From Bacteroides rodentium JCM 16496 (lineage in GTDB: Bacteria > Bacteroidota > Bacteroidia > Bacteroidales > Bacteroidaceae), in the NCBI RefSeq assembly GCF_000614125.1, contig NZ_BAKJ01000007.1, forward strand, positions 90,131 through 154,130: a DNA stretch of 64,000 nucleotides, read 5' to 3'. This document shows positions 57,431-64,000 of the stretch, piece by piece. Both the position numbers and the translations under genes were made by a program. Position 1 is the stretch's first letter, and every line of letters begins with the position of its first letter. A model generated the notes under the pieces. That model did no database searches and was not told the DNA's origin. It was given only the letters and a program-made list of their open reading frames with translations.

Positions 57431-57495
57431 CTCTTTATTGAAATATGGAAATAAAGCCCCGTTTGCAATTTATCTGTAAACGGGGCTTTGTTTTT
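57431..57495. terminator. Terminator copy B (end of the S41-like gene)
   Basis: AAAGCCCCGTTTGC pairs with GTAAACGGGGCTTT, followed by GTTTTT; A-rich on the other side. It matches copy A at 54895-54961 over its full length and abuts the stop codon of the S41-like gene at 57494. Confidence 0.75.
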
Positions 57496-59140
57496 ACTTC
57501 TGATTCTTCTCCGCAGGGTTCGTATGAGAATGAGGAGCCGATTTAATCTTGTCAAGTAAATACAGAATCTCAGTTTGGACATCGAAATTATATCTTTGGT
57601 AATCCTGATAGGTAGGCATCAAGTCCGGATAAAGTGTGTGGGCACGCCGGTCTTTGCCCGGAAAGCATATTTGTATGGAGTTGGAGATAGAGCCTTGCAT
57701 GCCGGTATAGGGTAGCCGGAATAAGGTTTGTTCCATATAGGTATTGGGGGCTTGCCCGCTGGGTATTCCTACAAGGGTAGCACCCATTTTCCACAGATAG
57801 AAAGTATAGTGGAAAGCTGCACTGAAGGTACGTTCGTTGGTAATGACGTAAATGTGTTCCGGAGTATAGAGCGCCTTTCCTTGTTGCTTTCTCAGTTCTT
57901 CCGGCACACTGGACATACAGTTCTCGATGAAGTCGGTCCGTCGTTGTTCTATGTTTGTGGTGTCTGCTTCGTCCGTACCAAAAGTGTAGTCGCCGTAGAC
58001 ATAGTCTGTTCCGTATGCTTGGTTGAAATCCTGCAAGTTTGTCTGTAGCTTTTGCATGTAGAGGGGAGAGATGATACGATAGAATTCTATATCCATATCC
58101 GTTTGCAGGAAGCGGTCGCCGAACAGTTGGTAGAGTGTGGGTAGGACAATCGGAGTCCAGCCGCCGCTATTGTTGCGCAAATCTATGATGAGGGTGGAGG
58201 AGGCCTCCTTCTTCATCTCTTTCAGCATATGGGCGAAAACTTCGGAAAGGGACGGGAGTTGCCGAATGGCCTGCAGGGTATCGGCGGGCATATCTTGTTT
58301 CAGGATATCCTGATAATAGAATTCTATTTGCCGGTATAAATCTTTCAGCCCTTGTTTTTGCATATACTCAAAATTATCCCGTGCCATGATACTGTTGATA
58401 TTGATGAGCATTATTTGCTTGTCGTTGTCTATGAATTGATAGGCCAGTTGTTTGTCTGTATGAGCTTTCCAACTGTTATTGTGTTGCATGGGTGTGTTTT
58501 GCACTTCCTGCCTTGACAATAAGGGAAGGGTTAATCCTCTTGATTTGCCGTCGGGAGTAAGAAGTGAGAGGTGAAGGTTGTCTTTCATTTCAGGGAAAAG
58601 CTGTCTCAAGAAATGTTCCGTAGGCATGGACCTGCATAGATTGGCATAACGGTCATATAGGTTTTCACTGGCTTGGATAGCGGCAGTGCGGGCCAGTACC
58701 TCTTCTAAAGAATCTCCGTTGATGGTTGTGATACGGCTACCTAACAAGTCTTTGTACGTTTCAGGGATTTTTTGAAGTATAATGCCGTCGGGAATGGTGC
58801 GTACTTCCAGTGCCAGGTAACGCTGATTTGCTTGTTGATTGGCTGTGGGAGGTAAAAGGTAGGTGTGTCCGTCTTGCAGATTGGATAGGAAAATGCTTAC
58901 CTTGTCAAAAAAGGTCTGTTTCGTACCGGGAGTCCGGCGTAACTCGTTCTCCAGATGGAAAGCTTGTTCGTAGAAGAATACTTTTCCTCCGAAGCCGCTG
59001 TAAGGGTCGGGATGGGTTGCTGCCAGTTCTTTTACCAGATACCGAAAGTCTGAAGCAAGGGAATCCCCGTTTAGGGGCTCTTGGGCGCTTGCCAATAGGG
59101 AAGCCAGACAGAGAAGGAGGGATAGATAAATACGTTTCAT
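57494..59140 (-). CDS. S41 family peptidase-like secreted protein
   Basis: 548 residues with a signal peptide (MKRIYLSLLLCLASLLASAQ). The N-terminal helical cap (FRYLVKELAATHPDPYSGFG) and the S41 core are clear: TLIIDLRNNSGGWTPIVLPT (about 318-337) and the nucleophile region VITNERTFSAAFHYTFYLW (about 443-461). A canonical PDZ domain is not evident, unlike the protease at 33802-35541. Substrate unknown. It lies 106 bp downstream of the fused reductase gene, whose terminator separates them. Confidence 0.85.
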   Translation of the reverse strand: MKRIYLSLLLCLASLLASAQEPLNGDSLASDFRYLVKELAATHPDPYSGFGGKVFFYEQAFHLENELRRTPGTKQTFFDKVSIFLSNLQDGHTYLLPPTANQQANQRYLALEVRTIPDGIILQKIPETYKDLLGSRITTINGDSLEEVLARTAAIQASENLYDRYANLCRSMPTEHFLRQLFPEMKDNLHLSLLTPDGKSRGLTLPLLSRQEVQNTPMQHNNSWKAHTDKQLAYQFIDNDKQIMLININSIMARDNFEYMQKQGLKDLYRQIEFYYQDILKQDMPADTLQAIRQLPSLSEVFAHMLKEMKKEASSTLIIDLRNNSGGWTPIVLPTLYQLFGDRFLQTDMDIEFYRIISPLYMQKLQTNLQDFNQAYGTDYVYGDYTFGTDEADTTNIEQRRTDFIENCMSSVPEELRKQQGKALYTPEHIYVITNERTFSAAFHYTFYLWKMGATLVGIPSGQAPNTYMEQTLFRLPYTGMQGSISNSIQICFPGKDRRAHTLYPDLMPTYQDYQRYNFDVQTEILYLLDKIKSAPHSHTNPAEKNQK

Positions 59141-59205
59141 ATTCTTGAAATATTAAGTTGTATGTTAGACGGGGAAAGTAGAGGGAGAGGTTGCAGTAGA
59201 ATAAA

Positions 59206-59234
59206 AAAGGTGGAGTTCGTATGTCTCCACCTTT
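59206..59234 (-). terminator. Terminator of the fused reductase gene
   Basis: AAAGGTGGAG and CTCCACCTTT form a stem; on the minus strand TTTTTTAT follows it. It lies 12 bp after the stop codon at 59247. Confidence 0.8.
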
Positions 59235-59246
59235 CATGACAGATTC

Positions 59247-61553
59247 TTATTTTTTTAGTTGTTCGTTCATTGCCGCTGCCGCCTTTCGCCCGTCTCCCAT
59301 GGCAAGGATTACGGTAGCGCCTCCGCGGACAATGTCGCCTCCGGCAAAGATGGTCGGGATGGACGACTGCATGTTGTCGTTGACGGCAATCGTTCCCTTC
59401 CGGCCCAATTCCAGTCCCTTGATGGAGCTTGGGACAATCGGGTTGGGAGATACGCCTACGCTGACGATGGCAAGGTCGATGTCGATGGTTTCCGTGGCTC
59501 CGGGGATGGGTACGGGACTGCGGCGTCCGCTAGCGTCGGGTTCACCCAGTTCCATCTTCTGAAGCACCACTTGTTTCACTTTTCCTTGTTCGTCGGCAAT
59601 GTACTCGATTGGGTTGTGGAGGGTCAGGAACTCCACACCTTCTTCCTTGGCATGTTTTACCTCCTCGATACGTGCCGGCATTTCCTCTTCCGAACGACGG
59701 TAGATAATCATGGCACGCTCTGCACCGAGACGGCGTGCGGTACGCACGGAGTCCATGGCTGTATTTCCACCACCTATCACGGCTACGCATTTGCCGAAAG
59801 GAACCGGAGTGTCGGAGTCCTCGCTGGCGGCATCCATCAGATTGACACGGGTCAGGTATTCATTGGACGAGAGGATATTGATGGAGTTCTCGCCGGGGAT
59901 ATTCATAAAGTTGGGCAGTCCGGCGCCGGAAGCTACGAATATACCCTTGAAGCCTTCCTCTTCCAGCTGTTCCACGCTGAGCGTCTTGCCGATGATGCAG
60001 TCCTTGACGAATTCCACTCCCATTTTGGCAAGGTTGTCAATCTCCACATCCACCACTTTGTTGGGCAGGCGGAACTCCGGAATGCCGTATTTCAATACAC
60101 CGCCAATCTCATGCAGTGCTTCGAAAACGGTAACGTCATAGCCATACTTCGCCATGTCTCCGGCAAATGACAGACCAGCGGGACCCGAACCGATGACGGC
60201 AACTTTGATGCCGTTCTTTTCCTTGATTTCCGGTACGGAGATTTGCCCGCTCTCCCGTTCGTAATCGGCGGCAAAGCGTTCCAGATAACCGATGGCTACC
60301 GGTTTCTCGTTCATCTTCAGGTGTATACATTTGGATTCACACTGCTTTTCCTGCGGACAGACGCGACCGCAGACCGCAGGCAGTGCGCTGGTTTCTTTCA
60401 GTGTCTTGGCAGCTTCGAGGAATTCTCCGCGCTCAATGTTCTTGATGAAGCGGGGGATGTCGATACCTACGGGACAGCCTTCCGTGCAACCCGGATTAGC
60501 ACAGTCCAGGCAACGCTTGGCTTCGGTCAACGCCTGCTCTTTCGTCAAGCCTTGGTTTACCTCTTCCTTGCGGCTGTGTGAGCGGCATTCCGCATCCAGT
60601 TCGTTCATTACCACGCGGGGTATGGCGGTACGTTCTTTCGGTTTCATCGACTTGCGCAGCTCCTGGCGCCAGGTAGCGTTGCGGCTCTTCTCGTCAGCTT
60701 CTTGCGCATCTTCGCCTGTAGCTTGGCAAGTGTGGTGTTCTTCCAGTTTGTGCATCTCCTCGCGTTCGATGCTCTTGAAGGCCCCCATGCGTTTCAGCAT
60801 CTCGTCGAAGTCCACTTGGTGCCCATCAAACTCAGGACCGTCCACGCATACGAATTTGGTCTTTCCTCCGATGGTGATTCGGCAAGCACCGCACATGCCG
60901 GTACCATCTACCATAATCGTATTCAGGGATACATCCGTGGGGATTTCGTATTTCTTTGTCAGCAAACAAACAAATTTCATCATGATGGCAGGGCCGATGC
61001 AGAAGCATTTGTCCACCTTCTCGCGCTTGACGACCTCTTCCACGCCTTCCGTCACCAGGCCTTTGCGTCCGTAAGAGCCGTCGTCGGTCATGATGATGAC
61101 TTCGTCGGAACTTTCGCGCATCTCTTTTTCAAGGATAATGAGTTCCTTGGTGCGTCCGGCCAGCACGGTGATGACGCGGTTACCGGCAGCTTTCAGCGCT
61201 TGCACGATAGGGAGCATGGGAGCTACGCCTACGCCACCTCCGGCGCAGACCACGGTTCCGAAGTTCTCGATGTGAGTGGCTTGTCCCAACGGGCCGACAA
61301 CATCCGTAATGTAATCGCCTTCGTTCAGTTCGCAAAGACGGGTAGAGGAGAGTCCGACTTCCTGAACCACCAGCGTGATAGTTCCCTTTACCGGGTCGGC
61401 TTCTGCAATGGTAAGCGGCATACGTTCGCCTTTTTCGCCTACACGCACAATGACAAAGTGTCCTGCCTTGCGTGATTTGGCTATTAGTGGTGCTTCAATG
61501 ACTAACTTGAAGACCTTTTCTGAAAAATGTTCTTTGCTAATGATTTTATTCAT
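59247..61553 (-). CDS. Fused NfnA-NfnB-type ferredoxin/NADPH oxidoreductase (annotated elsewhere as GltA/GltD)
   Basis: 768 residues. The first ~280 form an NfnA/PyrK-like FAD-NAD module: VCAGGGVGVAPMLPIVQAL (about 103-121) and a [2Fe-2S] site MCGACRI with FVCVDGPEFDGH (about 222-245). The rest is a GltD-like module: [4Fe-4S] Cys CLDCANPGCTEGCPVGIDIP and CGRVCPQEKQCESKC, FAD loop VIGSGPAGLSFAG, NADPH loop VIGGGNTAMDSVRTARRLGA and the closing IFAGGDIVRGGATVILAMGDG. In separate-subunit form Nfn bifurcates electrons between NADH, NADPH and ferredoxin. Glutamate synthase small subunit is the main alternative. Confidence 0.9.
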   Translation of the reverse strand: MNKIISKEHFSEKVFKLVIEAPLIAKSRKAGHFVIVRVGEKGERMPLTIAEADPVKGTITLVVQEVGLSSTRLCELNEGDYITDVVGPLGQATHIENFGTVVCAGGGVGVAPMLPIVQALKAAGNRVITVLAGRTKELIILEKEMRESSDEVIIMTDDGSYGRKGLVTEGVEEVVKREKVDKCFCIGPAIMMKFVCLLTKKYEIPTDVSLNTIMVDGTGMCGACRITIGGKTKFVCVDGPEFDGHQVDFDEMLKRMGAFKSIEREEMHKLEEHHTCQATGEDAQEADEKSRNATWRQELRKSMKPKERTAIPRVVMNELDAECRSHSRKEEVNQGLTKEQALTEAKRCLDCANPGCTEGCPVGIDIPRFIKNIERGEFLEAAKTLKETSALPAVCGRVCPQEKQCESKCIHLKMNEKPVAIGYLERFAADYERESGQISVPEIKEKNGIKVAVIGSGPAGLSFAGDMAKYGYDVTVFEALHEIGGVLKYGIPEFRLPNKVVDVEIDNLAKMGVEFVKDCIIGKTLSVEQLEEEGFKGIFVASGAGLPNFMNIPGENSINILSSNEYLTRVNLMDAASEDSDTPVPFGKCVAVIGGGNTAMDSVRTARRLGAERAMIIYRRSEEEMPARIEEVKHAKEEGVEFLTLHNPIEYIADEQGKVKQVVLQKMELGEPDASGRRSPVPIPGATETIDIDLAIVSVGVSPNPIVPSSIKGLELGRKGTIAVNDNMQSSIPTIFAGGDIVRGGATVILAMGDGRKAAAAMNEQLKK

Positions 61554-61688
61554 TATCTAATAATTTTGTTGGTATAATAACGTAATTACTGTCAGAATGT
61601 TATGTTTTGCAAATATACGGGTTATTTGTTAATAACAAAGAAAGGGGATGGAAAAAATGATGAAGGTGGGGGAGTTGAGGGGGGGATG

Positions 61689-61770
61689 GCACACAGATAA
61701 CACAGATAAGACAGATGACCACAGATTAATTATTCATAGCAACAATTATCTGTGGTCATCTGTCTTATTC
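61689..61770. repeat. CACAGATTA family repeat (copy 6)
   Basis: ATAAGACAGATGACCACAGA is mirrored by TCTGTGGTCATCTGTCTTAT around ATTCATAGCAAC, with CACACAGATAACACAG in front. It lies in the gap between serS and the fused reductase gene. Confidence 0.75.
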
Positions 61771-61798
61771 TTTTTTTATAGCATAAAAGATGTAGCTT

Positions 61799-63073
61799 TT
61801 AGTCAATTATCTCGAATCCGGTATACGGTACCAGCGCTTTCGGGATGCGGATACCTTCTGGTGTCTGGTTGTTTTCCAGCAATGCAGCAACGATGCGTGG
61901 CAGTGCCAATGCAGAGCCGTTCAGCGTATGGCAGAGTTCTGTCTTCTTTTCTGCTGTACGGTAGCGGCATTTCAGGCGGTTGGCCTGGTAAGTGTCGAAG
62001 TTGGAGACGGAGCTTACTTCCAGCCAACGCTTCTGTGCTTCGGAATATACCTCGAAGTCAAAGCAGAGGGCGGCCGTGAAACTCATGTCACCACCGCAAA
62101 GGCGCAGGATGCGGTACGGCAGTTCCAGTTTCTGAAGCAGTCCTTCCACGTGGTCCAACATTTCCTGGTGGGATTGCTTGCTGTGTTCCGGCTTGTCGAT
62201 GCGTACTAGTTCCACTTTGGAGAATTCGTGCAGGCGGTTCAGGCCACGTACGTCTTTTCCGTATGAACCGGCTTCACGGCGGAAACATTGCGTGTATGCA
62301 CAGTTCTTGATGGGCAACTGCTTTTCGTCCAGAATCACATCGCGGTAGATGTTGGTTACGGGGACTTCGGCGGTAGGAATCAGGTAGAGGTCGTCCACCT
62401 CGCAATGATACATTTGCCCTTCCTTATCGGGCAGCTGTCCCGTGCCGTAGCCGGAAGCGGCGTTCACCACTGTGGGCGGCATTATTTCCGTATAGCCGGA
62501 CTTGCGTGCTTCGTCCAGGAAGAAGTTGATGAGTGCGCGTTGCAGTTGTGCGCCTTTGCCTTTGTATACGGGGAAGCCGGCACCGGTAATCTTTACACCC
62601 AGGTCAAAGTCTATCAAGTCATATTTCTTGGCCAGTTCCCAGTGGGGCAGGGCGTCTTTGGGCAGTTCGGTTTCCATACCGCTCATTTTCTCTACCACAT
62701 TGTCGTCGGCACCTACGCCTTCGGGCACGCTGTCGTAGGGAACGTTGGGGATGGTATAAAGTAAAGTCTGCAAATCGTTGGCAGCCTGGTCCATATTGGC
62801 TTGTAAGTCCTTGTTGACTTCTTTCAGCTCGGCCACGCGGCTTTTGGCGGCTTCTGCTTCTTCTTTCTTGCCCTCCTTCATCAGTTGCCCGATGGATTTG
62901 GAGAGTGAGTTGGCTTCTGCCAGGTTTTTATCTAAGATGGTTTGATTGGCTTTTCTTTTGTCATTGAAGTCCAGCACTTGTTCGATGGTTTCTTTCGCAT
63001 TCTTGAAGTGCTTCTTTTCCAGTCCGCGGAGAACCGCGTCGGTGTTTTCTGTAATTTGTTTGATGGTAAGCAT
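61799..63073 (-). CDS. serS: Seryl-tRNA synthetase
   Basis: Charges tRNA-Ser. 424 residues: an N-terminal antiparallel coiled coil (about 30-110), class II motif 2 CFRREAGSYGKDVRGLNRLHEF (seen as CFRREAGSYGKD and RLHEF, about 262-284) and motif 3 with NGSALALPRIVAALLENNQT (about 385-404). LIPTAEVPVTNIYRD is the Ser-binding TxE loop. A TATCTTTG -7 box (minus sense) lies at 63120-63113. Confidence 0.97.
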   Translation of the reverse strand: MLTIKQITENTDAVLRGLEKKHFKNAKETIEQVLDFNDKRKANQTILDKNLAEANSLSKSIGQLMKEGKKEEAEAAKSRVAELKEVNKDLQANMDQAANDLQTLLYTIPNVPYDSVPEGVGADDNVVEKMSGMETELPKDALPHWELAKKYDLIDFDLGVKITGAGFPVYKGKGAQLQRALINFFLDEARKSGYTEIMPPTVVNAASGYGTGQLPDKEGQMYHCEVDDLYLIPTAEVPVTNIYRDVILDEKQLPIKNCAYTQCFRREAGSYGKDVRGLNRLHEFSKVELVRIDKPEHSKQSHQEMLDHVEGLLQKLELPYRILRLCGGDMSFTAALCFDFEVYSEAQKRWLEVSSVSNFDTYQANRLKCRYRTAEKKTELCHTLNGSALALPRIVAALLENNQTPEGIRIPKALVPYTGFEIID

Positions 63074-63161
63074 ATCTTATACTTGTTTTTATGTTATTCG
63101 GTTTTGTGAGTGCAAAGATATGGAAAAAACAAATAAAGTGTTGCTTTTGACATAAAAGAAA

Positions 63162-63189
63162 GGGATGCAACCCATTCGGATTGCATCCC
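63162..63189 (-). terminator. Terminator of rplU-rpmA
   Basis: GGGATGCAA and TTGCATCCC arms; on the minus strand the stem is followed by TTTCTTTTATG. 26 bp after the rpmA stop codon. Confidence 0.8.
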
Positions 63190-63214
63190 TTTTCCTTATT
63201 TCTTGTTCGGAAAC

Positions 63215-63484
63215 TTATGCTTCTGCATTTTCTGCAGGGATAACAGAAACTGAACGTCTGTCTTCCTTGCCCACTTTGAACTGTACAGTTCCGTCTACTA
63301 AAGCGAAAAGAGTGTGGTCTTTTCCCATACCGATGTTGTTACCCGGGTGGAATTCAGTACCTCTTTGACGAACGATGATGTTGCCTGCTTTGCAAGCTTC
63401 GCCACCAAATATCTTAACGCCTAATCTCTTACTCTGTGATTCGCGGCCGTTCTTAGAACTACCGACACCTTTTTTATGTGCCAT
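63215..63484 (-). CDS. rpmA: 50S ribosomal protein L27
   Basis: 89 residues, [20 protein letters not shown], the L27 start that reaches toward the peptidyl transferase centre. There is no cleavable N-terminal extension as in Firmicutes. [20 protein letters not shown] (about 37-56) is the core. Follows rplU by 22 bp. Confidence 0.98.
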   Translation of the reverse strand: MAHKKGVGSSKNGRESQSKRLGVKIFGGEACKAGNIIVRQRGTEFHPGNNIGMGKDHTLFALVDGTVQFKVGKEDRRSVSVIPAENAEA

Positions 63485-63506
63485 TTCTTCTTACTGTTTT
63501 AATTGA

Positions 63507-63824
63507 TTAAGCTACTACTTCTGTAATTGTTAACTCTGTGAATTGTTGACGGTGACCGTTCAACTTGCGATAACCTTTTCTTCTTTTCTTGTGGAAAACG
63601 AGAACTTTATCGCCTTTTACCATGTTTGATACGACCTGGCAAACAACCTTTGCACCCTCTACTGTGGGAGCACCTACGGTGATGTTGCCGTCTTTGTCTA
63701 CCAAAAGAACCTTGTCAAACTCTACTGTTGCACCGTTTTCTGCATTCTGGATGTGGTGTACAAACAGCTTTTTGCCAGCTTCTGCTTTAAATTGCTGACC
63801 GTTGATTTCTACAATTGCGTACAT
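63507..63824 (-). CDS. rplU: 50S ribosomal protein L21
   Basis: 105 residues, [20 protein letters not shown], with the C-terminal [20 protein letters not shown] that binds 23S rRNA. First gene of the rplU-rpmA operon. A consensus promoter lies 92 bp upstream, leaving a leader of ~85 nt. Confidence 0.98.
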   Translation of the reverse strand: MYAIVEINGQQFKAEAGKKLFVHHIQNAENGATVEFDKVLLVDKDGNITVGAPTVEGAKVVCQVVSNMVKGDKVLVFHKKRRKGYRKLNGHRQQFTELTITEVVA

Positions 63825-63915
63825 TTCTTATATATAATGTATAAGTTAGCTCCGTCGGGTGGTCTCTAATCACTTAGAAAGCACTTGGTCGAACCCGGTG
63901 CGGAATAATCGGGCA

Positions 63916-63947
63916 CAAAAGTACTCTTTTTATTCTAAATGGGCAAA
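63916..63947 (-). promoter_or_regulatory. Promoter of rplU-rpmA
   Basis: On the minus strand: TTTG at 63947-63944, a 20-bp spacer, TACTTTTG at 63923-63916. The leader down to the start at 63824 is unusually G+C rich and contains GGGTTCGACC and several short complementary arms, a possible ribosomal-protein control site; no known motif is claimed. Confidence 0.65.
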
Positions 63948-64000
63948 TGTTCTTTCGTTTTTTTTATCCGTCTTTTTCCCGCCTGAGCCGTATGAAGAGT

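Overview
The window looks like chromosomal DNA of a gut Bacteroides or close relative. The evidence is Bacteroidales-only families (DUF4270, DUF4840, DUF4847, DUF5715, DUF3256 types), promoters of the TTTG-N19-23-TAnnTTTG class, and local gene orders such as purM-prfA, phoH-purC-ubiE-aroE and obg-adk-hpt. It is mostly core genome. There is no prophage, conjugative element, rRNA operon or CRISPR array. The species cannot be fixed from sequence alone.

Layout. 1-16000, nearly all on the minus strand: release factor 1 (cut by the window edge), purM, a MntA-HepT toxin-antitoxin pair between two copies of one hairpin, LemA/TPM envelope proteins, aroE, ubiE, purC, phoH, a broken M23 peptidase, a laccase-domain protein, obg, adk, hpt and a peptide transporter. 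16000-28900: nnrE/nnrD, truA, an EamA transporter, two further toxin-antitoxin pairs, free methionine sulfoxide reductase, a YitT protein, an acyltransferase and small hypothetical proteins. 28900-40400: tRNA-Gly and tRNA-Tyr, ribH, a TPR protein, recF with a DciA-like partner, a PHP phosphoesterase, 5-formyl-THF cyclo-ligase, a C-terminal processing protease, dCMP deaminase, dipeptidase Dcp, gapA and mscL. 40900-53400: two tandem GMP synthases (the second without a glutaminase active site), an SGNH esterase, a Crp regulator, a rhomboid protease, and glycogen genes (debranching enzyme, GT4 synthase, GH57 amylase, and a short GT5 protein on the other strand). 53600-64000: panC-panD, a TerB-like/M48 block between two copies of one terminator, an S41-like protease, a fused NfnA-NfnB reductase, serS and rpmA-rplU.

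Reading-frame quality. Nine genes are broken by ten frameshifts (M23 peptidase, nnrE/D twice, truA, EamA transporter, recF, PHP, second guaA, glgA-like, TerB-like), and a tenth gene (TPR protein) has lost its probable start. At every one of these points a one- or two-base change in the length of a homopolymer restores an uninterrupted protein of normal family length. The simplest reading is sequencing or assembly error, not gene decay, so I describe these genes as if whole and mark where each break lies.

Non-coding structure. Five intergenic arrays have unrelated sequences but the same 11-bp unit, often alternating as a 22-bp pair. A dispersed palindrome family built on CACAGATTA occurs six times. 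Hairpins are duplicated on both sides of two accessory blocks. A structured gap before the TerB-like gene may encode a small RNA.
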